From Acidobacteriaceae bacterium (lineage in GTDB: Bacteria; Acidobacteriota; Terriglobia; Terriglobales; Acidobacteriaceae), in contig JAOAPN010000013.1 of assembly GCA_025462885.1 (NCBI GenBank), positions 124,001 through 188,000 of the forward strand: 64,000 nt of DNA, written 5' to 3'. Positions within the stretch are counted from its first letter, which is position 1, and each line of letters begins with the position of its first letter. This document shows positions 1 to 7,969 of this stretch, piece after piece. Under the pieces are notes generated by a model that did not search any database, was not told the origin of the DNA, and saw nothing but the letters and a program-made list of their open reading frames with translations. The translations under genes were made by a program, and so were the position numbers.

Positions 1-1197
1 ACCACCGTATCGCTTGGTGCATCGACGTCCTCCACGACAGTTGGCACTGCTGTGACGTTGACAGCGATACTCTCTCCCTCCGCGGGCACCGGATCAGTCA
101 CCTTCTACAACGGGACGACGGTGCTGGGCAGCGCAACACTCAGTGCTGGCACGGCCACGCTCACAATCACCTTCAGCAGCGCACAGACAGCTTCGATCAC
201 CGTTGTCTATTCAGGCGATAGTACCTACGCAGGCAGCACATCGAGCGCCCTTGCCATTACCATCATTGCCGTAAGCGGAAGCACGTCGAGCACAACATCC
301 CTCAGCGTATCCACAACTGCAACGACCGTTGGAACATCTGTGACGCTCACCGCGCAGGTTACTTCCAGCGCGGCGACTGGAACGGTGACCTTCTACAACG
401 GAACCACGTCGCTAGGCACTGCAACGCTCAGCGCCGGCATAGCCACGCTCGCGACCAGCTTCAGCACCGCCCAGACAGCCGCCATCACCGCCGTCTATGC
501 AGGCGACAGTACCTACGCTTTCAGTACATCCAGCGTCGTCTCGATTGCTGTCACCACCGGCAGTTCGGCCTCATGCGGCACCTCGACCAATGCGGTTACC
601 GAAGGCCCTTTTTGGACCGACGACAGCGCTTCAGGGTACAACCGCAGCGATATCCGATCTGATATCGCTGGCACCAATACCCAGTCCGGCGTTTTGTTCA
701 ATCTGGTCCTTTTCGTCTACGACCGGAAGAACAGTTGTGTCGCAATGCAGAACGTCCAGGTGGACATCTGGCACTGCAACGCGGCCGGCATCTACTCCGG
801 GGTCAAGAACTCAACGAATGGCAAGGGCGCTGATTACACGAGCCAGAGCTGGCTGCGCGGCTACCAACTGACCGACTCCTCGGGTCGAGTCGCGTTCACG
901 ACGATCGTGCCTGGCTGGTATACGGGGCGAACCACACACATCCACATACGTTTCCGGTCCACTTATAACTCCTCCTCAACCGGAAGCACCAACACGGCAC
1001 AACTGTTCTTCGACCAGACCTTCGTCGATAGCCTGGATACGACGGTGGCACCCTATTCGAGCGAAGGCAGGAATTCTGTCACCAACGCAGGCGACTCCAT
1101 CTACGTCTCCGAAGGAGGTACGACGCTCTTAAGCCTCAGCGGATCGGCTTCCGCTGGCTACACCGCTACATTCAGCATCTATCTTCCCTTGTCCTAG
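1..1197 (+). CDS. Secreted Ig-like repeat protein with C-terminal intradiol dioxygenase-like domain (5' truncated)
   Basis: The frame is open from base 1, so the gene begins upstream of the window. At least two bacterial Ig-like (Big_3 type) repeats are visible, each carrying a G(S/T)VTFYNGTT strand and a Y(S/A)GDSTYA strand near its end. They are followed from about base 560 by a domain resembling intradiol ring-cleavage dioxygenases: VDIWHCNAAGIYS, then VPGWYTGRTTHIHIRF. In that family two Tyr and two His bind the catalytic ferric iron. The Tyr of GIYS, the Tyr of GWYTGR and the His pair of HIH fit these positions. The Ig repeats suggest an extracellular or surface-bound protein. Substrate is unknown; secreted catechol-type or lignin-like aromatics are a guess. 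No adjacent aromatic-degradation gene is seen. Confidence 0.8.
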   Translation, partial: TTVSLGASTSSTTVGTAVTLTAILSPSAGTGSVTFYNGTTVLGSATLSAGTATLTITFSSAQTASITVVYSGDSTYAGSTSSALAITIIAVSGSTSSTTSLSVSTTATTVGTSVTLTAQVTSSAATGTVTFYNGTTSLGTATLSAGIATLATSFSTAQTAAITAVYAGDSTYAFSTSSVVSIAVTTGSSASCGTSTNAVTEGPFWTDDSASGYNRSDIRSDIAGTNTQSGVLFNLVLFVYDRKNSCVAMQNVQVDIWHCNAAGIYSGVKNSTNGKGADYTSQSWLRGYQLTDSSGRVAFTTIVPGWYTGRTTHIHIRFRSTYNSSSTGSTNTAQLFFDQTFVDSLDTTVAPYSSEGRNSVTNAGDSIYVSEGGTTLLSLSGSASAGYTATFSIYLPLS

Positions 1198-1622
1198 GAT
1201 AAGGCAGTGGTCACTTGAGCCGAGAATTCCATAAGGCCACGGTCACTCACGGCCAAAGGACGAGGCCGTACTCCCTCAAGGCCAAAGGCCCGACCCATTC
1301 CTGCCACCACCTTCTGAATCAGGCACTGGAAAAAGACTGCTCCACGTGCCGCTTCGCTGAAAGGCCCTCCCCAGATCCTCCCTGCATCGATTTTGATGCA
1401 GGAGGGATCCAAAATATCTCCGAACACGAGTGGCAACCTCCTACCGCTGGTGCCTGAGTCCGGGGCCCGTCTCCCCATACACTCAGTCGAAACCCGGTAA
1501 TAGGCCCCCAAAAGCCTATTCAGGTCTATTGCACTTGTGTGAAACGGTGGTTTCAGTGAATACAAGATCATGCTGGAGCAACTCGAGCGCTCGTCTGCAC
1601 ACCATGAAAACAGTACCCACGC
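1198..1622. other. Gene-free stretch with one hairpin
   Basis: No convincing gene. Short open frames on both strands here have no recognisable domain and no ribosome binding site. A near-perfect inverted repeat (15-base arms, 13 matches, 6-base loop) lies at 1374-1409, in the gap between two genes that converge. It lacks a T-run on either side, so it is not a standard intrinsic terminator. Confidence 0.5.
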
Positions 1623-2168
1623 TCAATAGATTTCGTTTTTAGGGATGTCCATCTTCGCCAAATCAAAGGCCAGTATCAATCCCAACTCCCGAACGACGCC
1701 TTTGCTTGGCATCCATCGATCCACGACGTGATACCGTCCTGCTTTCACTCCTTCAATGATCCACTGGGAGCCGTCTGTACCCCTCTGATCGTTCACAGGA
1801 TTCGGAGAATCCCAGAAATGGAGCTCGCTGACGCGTTTGAGGAATGCTTGCGTCTGCTCTTTGTTGACCACTTGCGATCTTTGTTCACTGAGAACACTTG
1901 GACGAAAACCTGCTGCCCCGCTTGCTACTTTGACCAGGAGAGTGCTGGTGCCATCTGGGTTCGGGTCTAGTCGGATGACGATAGGGTGATGGAATGTTCT
2001 AAGCCAAAGGAATCTGTAGGACTCAGCGGAAGTGCCCTTGCTCGAGGAATAAAGCGATGGTTCTTCAAGCGCACGCAGCTGGGATGAGTACCACTGACTC
2101 TTGAGGCTACCTTTGAGTTCTAAGGAAGACTTGGGAAAGTCCTGACCTCGCGCACCTGTGAGACTCAA
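1623..2168 (-). CDS. Hypothetical secreted protein
   Basis: I do not recognise a named domain. The C-terminal half contains the string GTDGSQWIIEGV followed by YHVVDRW, which reads like a small beta-rich family. The first standard start codon is TTG at 2168. The same frame stays open to 2225 and the extra codons spell a signal peptide (KFFWAIPLAVALSLTGARGQ), so the true product probably starts near 2204. There the codon is ATC, not ATG. Either ATC is used, or the start codon has mutated. No partner gene is apparent; the neighbour on the left is a gene-free stretch. Confidence 0.55.
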   Translation of the reverse strand: MSLTGARGQDFPKSSLELKGSLKSQWYSSQLRALEEPSLYSSSKGTSAESYRFLWLRTFHHPIVIRLDPNPDGTSTLLVKVASGAAGFRPSVLSEQRSQVVNKEQTQAFLKRVSELHFWDSPNPVNDQRGTDGSQWIIEGVKAGRYHVVDRWMPSKGVVRELGLILAFDLAKMDIPKNEIY

Positions 2169-2451
2169 CGCAACCGCTAGCGGAATAGCCCAAAAGAATT
2201 TGATGGTTTGCCTACTCTCTATCCATCAGCTCAGATTTATATCTGTAGTGCCTCAATGTTTAGACACCTTCGATGGCACCAATGTTCCGCATCGCCCACG
2301 ACAACTCCGGTTGTCGGGGGTAACGCTGTTTCGGGAACTATTTACTTGCCGCTTGTGTCCATCGTCCTGAACGCAGGCCCTCCAATTGCATTTTGAAGAA
2401 CCCATCTATCTGCAGCAAATCTCACACGCCTCAAACCCCATCGTTACTTCT

Positions 2452-3168
2452 TCACTTCTTCACCAAAAACGCCCGCGCCACCAACGAAACCCCCAGCGAA
2501 ATAATCACGCCCTGCAACACCAACTGCGCGTTATACCTCCACCCAGCAACCGCAAACGAAATCGCAGCACCCCAAAAATAGAGCTCTCCAATAAAAGCAC
2601 TACCCCACATCGGCCGCACCGCAGAGGCCGCCACACGAGCCCTCAGCGCAGGCACTAACCGCGGCACCTTCCCCAGATAGGCAACATAGCTTTCCCCCAG
2701 CGTAGACGTCAGAAAAGGCTCCTCAGCTCCAATCAGCCGCAACTGCAGCACCACAACCGCCACCACGCAGAACACCGCTCCCGTCGGCGGCATCAGCAAC
2801 CCCAGCGCCAGCGTATGCAGCACCGTCCCCAGGTACAGCGGATTCCGCACATAACGGTACGGCCCCCCCGCAACCACCGCGCCGCCCACCAACCCACCCT
2901 CATGCACCACCCCGGTGCCCAGATACGCCGCGCCCCACGTCCGCACCGCGGCCGCCGCAAACGCCAGCACGATGCCGGCGCACAGCACCGAGATCGTCGC
3001 ACCGCTGAATCCCATCCAGCCATTCCGCGCCACCGTTGCCGCCAGCAACTGCCACGTCCGAATCGTGTCGTAGTGCAGGAAAAAATTCCACGGGGCAACA
3101 AACCCGATCAGGTAGATCAACCCGTGAAGAACAAAACGAAACCGGAACTCGAGTGCTGTAGCTTTCAT
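2452..3168 (-). CDS. Isoprenylcysteine carboxyl methyltransferase-like integral membrane protein
   Basis: A 238-residue multi-spanning membrane protein with the family hallmark GPYRYVRNPLYLG at about residues 100-115, the S-adenosylmethionine-binding signature shared by ICMT and phospholipid N-methyltransferase (PEMT) proteins. A second conserved patch, EEPFL, lies downstream. Bacterial members methylate lipids or small molecules in the inner membrane; the substrate cannot be read from sequence. Start is the ATG at 3168. It appears monocistronic, separated from parB by a gap holding one of the dispersed hairpin elements. Confidence 0.75.
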   Translation of the reverse strand: MKATALEFRFRFVLHGLIYLIGFVAPWNFFLHYDTIRTWQLLAATVARNGWMGFSGATISVLCAGIVLAFAAAAVRTWGAAYLGTGVVHEGGLVGGAVVAGGPYRYVRNPLYLGTVLHTLALGLLMPPTGAVFCVVAVVVLQLRLIGAEEPFLTSTLGESYVAYLGKVPRLVPALRARVAASAVRPMWGSAFIGELYFWGAAISFAVAGWRYNAQLVLQGVIISLGVSLVARAFLVKK

Positions 3169-3329
3169 GGCAGCGCCTGCGCGCGATCGACCTTTCTACT
3201 GCTGATGCATTTCATCCCTGGACATGACGCCCAACCTCATAACGAACGGCACGCGTTTGAACGATCAATTTCAATTTGTAACCAAATAAGTATCAAATAA
3301 GATTTCTTCACTATCTTGGCATCTCCTCC

Positions 3330-3393
3330 CACGCGAAGCGTCCAATACCCCACGAAGTGGCGCCCGCCCGGCGTCAGGGCGCATTGGCACTTA
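3330..3393 (-). repeat. REP-like hairpin element, family 1, copy 1
   Basis: Minus-oriented copy of a roughly 57-bp element. Read on its own strand it has three successive hairpins: AAGTG-CGCCC paired with GGGCG-(C)-CACTT, then CCAC-TTC-GTGG, then ACGC-TTC-GCGT. It lies just downstream of parB. This copy has a short interruption near its AAGTG end. Confidence 0.85.
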
Positions 3394-3413
3394 CTTGCTT
3401 CACAAATAAAACC

Positions 3414-4349
3414 CTAAGAAGCCGCCTTATCCCCCAAAGCCGTCAAAATCGCGTCGAAGTCTTCTAATCCCGAGTACTCAATAATCACCCGGCCCTTTCC
3501 CTTCGTATCTTCGATCCGAACCTTCAGCCCCAGCGTCCGCTGCAACTGGATCTGCGCCTCGCGAACGTTCGGATCCTGCTCGTCCAACTTGGCCGCCTCG
3601 GACTTCGCAATCTTCTTCTCAGGATTAAGCAGGTTCTGGACATAGCTCTCGGTCTGGCGTACGGAAAAAGAAAGCGCCAGCACCTTCTGCGCCGCAGCCG
3701 TAATGGCTTCGGGAGAGTCCAGCGCCAGCAGCGTCCTTGCGTGGCCAAAGGAAAGATCGCCTGCCTCCACGCGCTGTTGCACACCCTCAGGAAGCCGCAG
3801 CAGGCGCAGGAAGTTCGTGACCGAAGCCCGTTCCTTGCCGGTGCGGATGGCCATCTGCTCCTGGGTCATCTTGAACTCCTGGCTCAACCGCTGGTACGCC
3901 CGCGCCTGCTCCATCGGGTTCAGGTCGGCGCGCTGCAGGTTCTCGACGATGGTCATCTCCAGCGCCTGCTCGTTCGAGACCTCCCGGATGATGGCCGGAA
4001 TCGTCGCCTTCCCCGCGATTCTCGAAGCCAGCCAGCGCCGCTCCCCCGTAATCAGTTGATAGACGTTGTCGCTCAGCCGCTTCACCACAATCGGCTGCAC
4101 CACGCCGGACGCAGTAATCGACTGCGCCAGCTCCACAAGCTGCTCCTGGTTGAAGTTGGTGCGCGTCTGGAAAGGGTTCCGCTGAATCTTATCCAGCGGA
4201 ATCTCCAGCGGCTTGCCCGACGATTCAACTTCAGGGGCCGACGCGGCAATTGCAATCGGAGCAGCCGCACGTTGCGGCAGGAGAGACTCAAGCCCCCTGC
4301 CAAGGGCGCGACGCTTCGGATCGTGAGTGGAGGTATGCGATTGGGCCAT
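3414..4349 (-). CDS. parB: Chromosome partitioning protein ParB (CTPase, parS-binding)
   Basis: A 311-residue ParB/Spo0J. It loads on parS, spreads as a CTP-dependent clamp and works with ParA to segregate origins. Visible features: basic N-terminus with GRGLESLL (ParA-stimulating region, residues 17-25), the IPLDKIQRNPFQTR segment, the CTP-binding GERRW motif at 102-106, the ENLQRADLNP motif near 134, and a helix-turn-helix region around TQEQMAIRTGKERASVTNFLRLL. The C-terminal dimerisation domain ends in LEDFDAILTALG. It follows parA after a 54-base gap, consistent with a parAB operon, and two perfect parS sites lie about 1.3 kb upstream. Confidence 0.97.
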   Translation of the reverse strand: MAQSHTSTHDPKRRALGRGLESLLPQRAAAPIAIAASAPEVESSGKPLEIPLDKIQRNPFQTRTNFNQEQLVELAQSITASGVVQPIVVKRLSDNVYQLITGERRWLASRIAGKATIPAIIREVSNEQALEMTIVENLQRADLNPMEQARAYQRLSQEFKMTQEQMAIRTGKERASVTNFLRLLRLPEGVQQRVEAGDLSFGHARTLLALDSPEAITAAAQKVLALSFSVRQTESYVQNLLNPEKKIAKSEAAKLDEQDPNVREAQIQLQRTLGLKVRIEDTKGKGRVIIEYSGLEDFDAILTALGDKAAS

Positions 4350-4403
4350 GATATCGGTGTCTTTCCGTACTTTTCTTATGGATGAAGATGAATTGGGGGA
4401 GAG

Positions 4404-5474
4404 CTACTTCGTGTACGGCCAGAACCGTACCTTCCTCTTCTCGGGAACAGCTTTGGCCGCCTCTTCCGCTGCGGCGGCTTCGCGTTTCTTCTGTTCCGGG
4501 CTTTCGATCTTGTTGCGGGTCAGCAGTTCCAGCGCCAGGTCGCGGTACGCCTCCGCCCCACGGGAACGCGCGTCATACAACGCAACGGGCTTTCCGTGGC
4601 TGGGTGCCTCGGCGAGGCGGATATTGCGCGGAATGGTGGTTTTGAGCAGTTTGTCCGCGAAGAACCCCTTGAGATTTTCGGTCACCTGCTGGGAAAGGTT
4701 TGTTCGGTCGTCATACATCGTCAGCAGGACACCTTCCAGCGCAAGGTCGGAGTTGAAGGCCTGCGCAACACGATCCAGCGTCGACATCAGTTCTGAGATG
4801 CCTTCCAGCGCGAAGTACTCAGCCTGCATGGGCACCAGCAGCCGGTCCGCCGAGACGAGGGAGTTCAACGTCAAGAGGTCCAGCGCCGGGGGGCAATCCA
4901 GCAGGATGAACGGATAGTCGTTCCGTACGGCAGCGAGCGCGTCGCGCAAGCGGAACTCCCTGCGATCCTGGCCCACCAGCTCCAGATTCGCCCCAATCAG
5001 GTTCTTGCTGCCGGGAATCAGCGAAAGCAGCGGCACTTCGGTCGGAAGAGTCGCTTCTGCCGCCGTGGCGTGGCCCATCAGGACGTCATAGATAGAGAGG
5101 CGATGGTCGTCCCGTCCAAATCCAAGGCCGCCGGTGGTGTTGGCCTGCGGGTCGCAGTCGATCAGGAGCGTCGGAAGACCTTCCAGCGCAAGCGCAGCGG
5201 CCAGATTGATGGCAGTCGTGGTCTTTCCGACGCCGCCCTTCTGGTTGACGATCGCGATCACTTTGGCCGGATTGGGCTTAATCGGATCGGACTTAGCTGC
5301 ATTGGACTTAGCCGGGTCAGACTTGGCTGGATCGGACTTTGCGCCAGGAGTTGCGGCGGCGGGAATCGGGGTCGCCGAGGCGCTTTCAGCCGGGGTGGGA
5401 GTTGCTTTCGGCGACGCGGTTTCGGGCGTAGGCGGCTGAGGAGCGGATTTGTGTTTGGGGTGGATCGTAATCAT
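4404..5474 (-). CDS. parA: Chromosome partitioning ATPase ParA (Soj)
   Basis: A 356-residue ParA/MinD-family ATPase that forms nucleoid-bound gradients for ParB-parS movement. The deviant Walker A motif KGGVGKTT is at residues 79-86; the switch I-type DCDPQANTT and [12 protein letters not shown] motifs follow. The core is conserved, but the protein carries a roughly 70-residue Pro/Ala/Ser-rich N-terminal extension. This includes a tandem five-residue repeat ([25 protein letters not shown]; residues 46-70). It also has a charged C-terminal tail rich in Lys/Glu/Ala. Both extensions look disordered. The start ATG at 5474 is the only one that keeps the full extension. It lies immediately beside parS and DnaA-box-like repeats. 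Confidence 0.96.
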   Translation of the reverse strand: MITIHPKHKSAPQPPTPETASPKATPTPAESASATPIPAAATPGAKSDPAKSDPAKSNAAKSDPIKPNPAKVIAIVNQKGGVGKTTTAINLAAALALEGLPTLLIDCDPQANTTGGLGFGRDDHRLSIYDVLMGHATAAEATLPTEVPLLSLIPGSKNLIGANLELVGQDRREFRLRDALAAVRNDYPFILLDCPPALDLLTLNSLVSADRLLVPMQAEYFALEGISELMSTLDRVAQAFNSDLALEGVLLTMYDDRTNLSQQVTENLKGFFADKLLKTTIPRNIRLAEAPSHGKPVALYDARSRGAEAYRDLALELLTRNKIESPEQKKREAAAAEEAAKAVPEKRKVRFWPYTK

Positions 5475-5526
5475 CGCAGTAGATGAAGCCTAGCTGCCCA
5501 GCGCTCTGACCGCAATGCGCCGTGCC

Positions 5527-5617
5527 TTGTGGAGAAGGCCCGGCATCTGTGGAGAACGTGTGGAAGTCGCTGATTTGGCCGGTTATGCCGGGTTTCCGGG
5601 GAAGGTTTTGTGGAAAT
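5527..5617 (-). promoter_or_regulatory. Cluster of four DnaA-box-like 9-mers
   Basis: Four same-oriented 9-mers related to TGTGGATAA, the reverse complement of the DnaA box TTATCCACA: TGTGGAGAA at 5528-5536 and 5548-5556, TGTGGAAGT at 5559-5567, TGTGGAAAT at 5609-5617. They lie in the gap between rsmG and parA, next to two parS sites. None is a perfect box. The cluster could be a replication-origin element or chance T/G-rich sequence. Confidence 0.4.
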
Positions 5618-5649
5618 CTTATTTGGGAATCGTACTGGGAGCGAGGTAG

Positions 5650-5665
5650 TGTTCCACGTGGAACA
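5650..5665. promoter_or_regulatory. parS: parS site 1
   Basis: TGTTCCACGTGGAACA, a perfect 16-bp palindrome matching the bacterial parS consensus TGTTNCACGTGAAACA apart from one position that makes it symmetrical. It lies right after the rsmG stop codon, upstream of parA. It should be the ParB nucleation and clamp-loading site. Confidence 0.93.
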
Positions 5666-6283
5666 TCATTGCAGGTTGGATTGTTCCACGTGGAACATCC
5701 TCAGACACAGCACCCCTGTGGCGGAGTTCGGCAACGCGATGACCTGACTTCCCTCTTGAATCGCGTCGGATGTCGTCAAAAGCACCAACTGCCCACCGTC
5801 AGCCACCCGCTTCTCGGCGGCAGGAAGCGCAACTTCCATGCGATCCACTGCCCTGAGGGCCACGGCTCCAAACTTGCACGATTCCGGCATCGTTTCCACC
5901 CGATCCGACCAGACTTCCGTCTTCAACCCCAGCGTTCGTACCACTTCCCGGAGAAACGTAGCCTTTTTGTTCTGCGACTCTGCGAGCGTAACCGAAATCT
6001 CCGGGCGCAGAAGCTGGATGGGCAGCCCGGGAAACCCTGCGCCGGACCCGAAATCCAGCAAAGTAGCGCTCGGAGCCATGTGACGCCCCGCAAACAAGCT
6101 CTCTCCGAAGTGCCGCCGCACCATCTCCTCGGGCTCGCGAATCGCCGTCAGGTTGGTCCGGGCGTTCCACTTCACCAGAAGATCGAGATAGATCGAAAGT
6201 TGCCCGTAAAGAGCAGGAGTGCCCTTTCCAGCGAGATAAGGCTCCAACAACGCAGCGATGGTCGATTCGGAGAGAGTTGCCAT
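5666..6283 (-). CDS. rsmG: 16S rRNA (guanine-N7)-methyltransferase RsmG (GidB)
   Basis: A 205-residue SAM-dependent methyltransferase of the GidB family, which methylates G527 of 16S rRNA. Visible: YLDLLVKWNARTNLTAIREP near the N-terminus, the SAM-binding LLDFGSGAGFPGLPI motif, and AVALRAVDRME. The ATG at 6283 gives the family length. A longer reading of the frame would add a non-family N-terminus overlapping the upstream gene. Its start codon overlaps the upstream stop by one base (TAATG), implying translational coupling. The last codons encode MFHVEQ because a parS palindrome is embedded in the coding sequence. Confidence 0.95.
   Translation of the reverse strand: MATLSESTIAALLEPYLAGKGTPALYGQLSIYLDLLVKWNARTNLTAIREPEEMVRRHFGESLFAGRHMAPSATLLDFGSGAGFPGLPIQLLRPEISVTLAESQNKKATFLREVVRTLGLKTEVWSDRVETMPESCKFGAVALRAVDRMEVALPAAEKRVADGGQLVLLTTSDAIQEGSQVIALPNSATGVLCLRMFHVEQSNLQ
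5682..5697. promoter_or_regulatory. parS: parS site 2, inside the rsmG 3' coding end
   Basis: A second identical TGTTCCACGTGGAACA, 32 bp from the first, lying within rsmG codons that read F-H-V-E-Q. The tandem identical sites next to parAB support a ParB loading zone at the origin-proximal chromosome end. Confidence 0.93.
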
Positions 6284-7065
6284 TACGAGGCCACGGAGGT
6301 GTGGATGGGCCGGGGAACCCAGGCGGCAGCCTCGGCGATCAGGCGCGCAAAGAGGGCTCGCGACGTGGCGCTGATATCGTAACTGCGCTCCGGGTGCCAT
6401 TGCACGCCCAGGACGAAGTGCGCCGTCGCTCCCTCGGTGGCTTGTCCGCCTTCAATCGCCTCGACGACAGCATCCTGCGGGCAGCGAGCGCTGACGCGCA
6501 GCGCGTCTCCCGCAATCCCTACCGCCTGATGGTGGCTGGAGTTGATGGGAAGGCGTAGAAAACCGTCTTGCTCCGGGGCTTCTTCTTTCACGACGATGCT
6601 TCCAAGCAGCGAATCCGAGGCAATCGAGATGGAATGGGCCACCGCAACCGCCCGTCCGGCGGGGTGATTCACGGGCAGAATGGCCAGATCCTGTACCAGC
6701 GTGCCGCCGCGCCACACATTGAGCGACTGGGTTCCGAAACAGATCCCCAGCAAGGGCTTATAGAGGTTATGGGCGTCCTGCAGGAGCAGTTCGTCGACTG
6801 CCTCCCGCGCCGGATCGGCTGGAGCGCACTCAGGAATCGCCTCCTGCCCGAACTTCTGGGGGTTCACGTCGGCTCCGCTGCCCGGCAGCAGCACTCCCTG
6901 GCAGGTATTGATGAGGTTGGCGACCTCGTTTTGCGTCAGATTCAGCGGAATTCGGACAGCCTCGCCACCGGCGCGCTCTACGGCTGCGGCGTACTGGGGC
7001 CAGGCGCGTTCACTGTATTCAAGATCGATGCTATGCGGCAGAGGAATGGCGATGCGCGGCTTCAT
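6283..7065 (-). CDS. Class-I glutamine amidotransferase-like hydrolase (peptidase C26, PuuD-like)
   Basis: A 260-residue protein of the gamma-glutamyl-gamma-aminobutyrate hydrolase family. The nucleophile elbow LLGICFGTQ carries the catalytic Cys, and GVQWHPE supplies the catalytic His and Glu. The early motif GVLLPGSGADVNPQKFG matches the family. PuuD cleaves gamma-Glu-GABA in putrescine breakdown; no other putrescine genes are near, so the substrate is uncertain. Its TAA stop overlaps the rsmG ATG, so the two are probably co-translated. The start ATG at 7065 has only a weak ribosome binding site. Confidence 0.87.
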   Translation of the reverse strand: MKPRIAIPLPHSIDLEYSERAWPQYAAAVERAGGEAVRIPLNLTQNEVANLINTCQGVLLPGSGADVNPQKFGQEAIPECAPADPAREAVDELLLQDAHNLYKPLLGICFGTQSLNVWRGGTLVQDLAILPVNHPAGRAVAVAHSISIASDSLLGSIVVKEEAPEQDGFLRLPINSSHHQAVGIAGDALRVSARCPQDAVVEAIEGGQATEGATAHFVLGVQWHPERSYDISATSRALFARLIAEAAAWVPRPIHTSVAS

Positions 7066-7085
7066 TCATCCATGATAAAGCTAGC

Positions 7086-7143
7086 AAGTGCGCCCTGACG
7101 CCGGGCGGGCGCCACTTCGTGGGGGTATTGGACGCTTCGCGTG
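7086..7143 (+). repeat. REP-like hairpin element, family 1, copy 2
   Basis: Plus-oriented, near-consensus copy with all three hairpins. It fills the gap between the C26-family hydrolase start and the plsC stop. Confidence 0.9.
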
Positions 7144-7156
7144 TAGGCTGCAGGAT

Positions 7157-7969
7157 CTACGAGTGGTATGCGAGGTAGGTTTTGGTGATTACGTCGTGGA
7201 GGCGCTGGGTCAATGCGTCTGCGTCGCGGGTGGTGAGGCCTTCGGTCGGGATCGGATCGCCGACGATGATCTTGAGCGGTCTGGGGGTCAGGTGATAGGT
7301 GTGGATCGGGAGCAATTCGTAGGTTCCTACCAGCGTCAGAGGAACCAGCGGAACTCCGGATTTGATCGCCATAAAGGCGCAGCCGGATAGAAATGTTTTT
7401 GTTTGTCCGTCGGCTGCTCGGCCACCCTCGGGGAAGATCACCAAGGGAACTCCGGATTTCAGCGCGGATACGCCGCGGCTCAGGCTGGCGACGGCTGCGC
7501 GGCCGCTGGACTGGTCCACTGGCACCTGACCGGACCGATGCAGGTACCAGCCGATGAACGGTACCTTCCAAAGCCCCTGTTTCGCGAGAATCCGAAACTG
7601 GAACGGCAATTTGGCGAACAGCACCGGAGTGTCGTAGTAACTCAGATGGTTCGAGGCATAGACGGCTACTTCATGGAGATGCAGCTTCTCGCGTCCCACC
7701 AGCTCCACCGGCGAAAGACTGATCAGGAGCAGGACCTTGGCCCAGGCCTGGGCGATGGCGTGCTGCTGCCGCCCGGACTTATCCCAAATGCCGCAGACCA
7801 GCGAGACGCAGCCGAACGCCGTGGTGGCAAAGGCAATGAGTGGAATGAGCAGTAGATAGGTGAGCCAGCGGATCGCCGGTTTGCGCCCATGCTGGTCTGG
7901 GGCGGGTTGGATCTGTGCGGGTTCCGATTGATCTACATTCTGTTCTGTATTCATTGGGCTGGTATTCAT
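7157..7969 (-). CDS. plsC: 1-acyl-sn-glycerol-3-phosphate acyltransferase family protein
   Basis: A 270-residue membrane acyltransferase that adds the second fatty acid to lysophosphatidate in phospholipid synthesis. The catalytic NHLSYYD (NHxxxxD) motif is near residue 115. The substrate-binding FPEGGR motif is near 180, followed by the SGVPLVPL strand. A hydrophobic N-terminal anchor (LTYLLLIPLIAFATTAFGCV) precedes the catalytic domain. The ATG at 7969 overlaps the folC stop by four bases (ATGA), so the two are translationally coupled. A second in-frame ATG lies five codons later. Confidence 0.9.
   Translation of the reverse strand: MNTSPMNTEQNVDQSEPAQIQPAPDQHGRKPAIRWLTYLLLIPLIAFATTAFGCVSLVCGIWDKSGRQQHAIAQAWAKVLLLISLSPVELVGREKLHLHEVAVYASNHLSYYDTPVLFAKLPFQFRILAKQGLWKVPFIGWYLHRSGQVPVDQSSGRAAVASLSRGVSALKSGVPLVIFPEGGRAADGQTKTFLSGCAFMAIKSGVPLVPLTLVGTYELLPIHTYHLTPRPLKIIVGDPIPTEGLTTRDADALTQRLHDVITKTYLAYHS

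Noticed and set aside
1194-1571. 125-codon minus-strand frame between the first two genes
   Set aside because: No RBS, no domain, and it crosses a hairpin; treated as noncoding.
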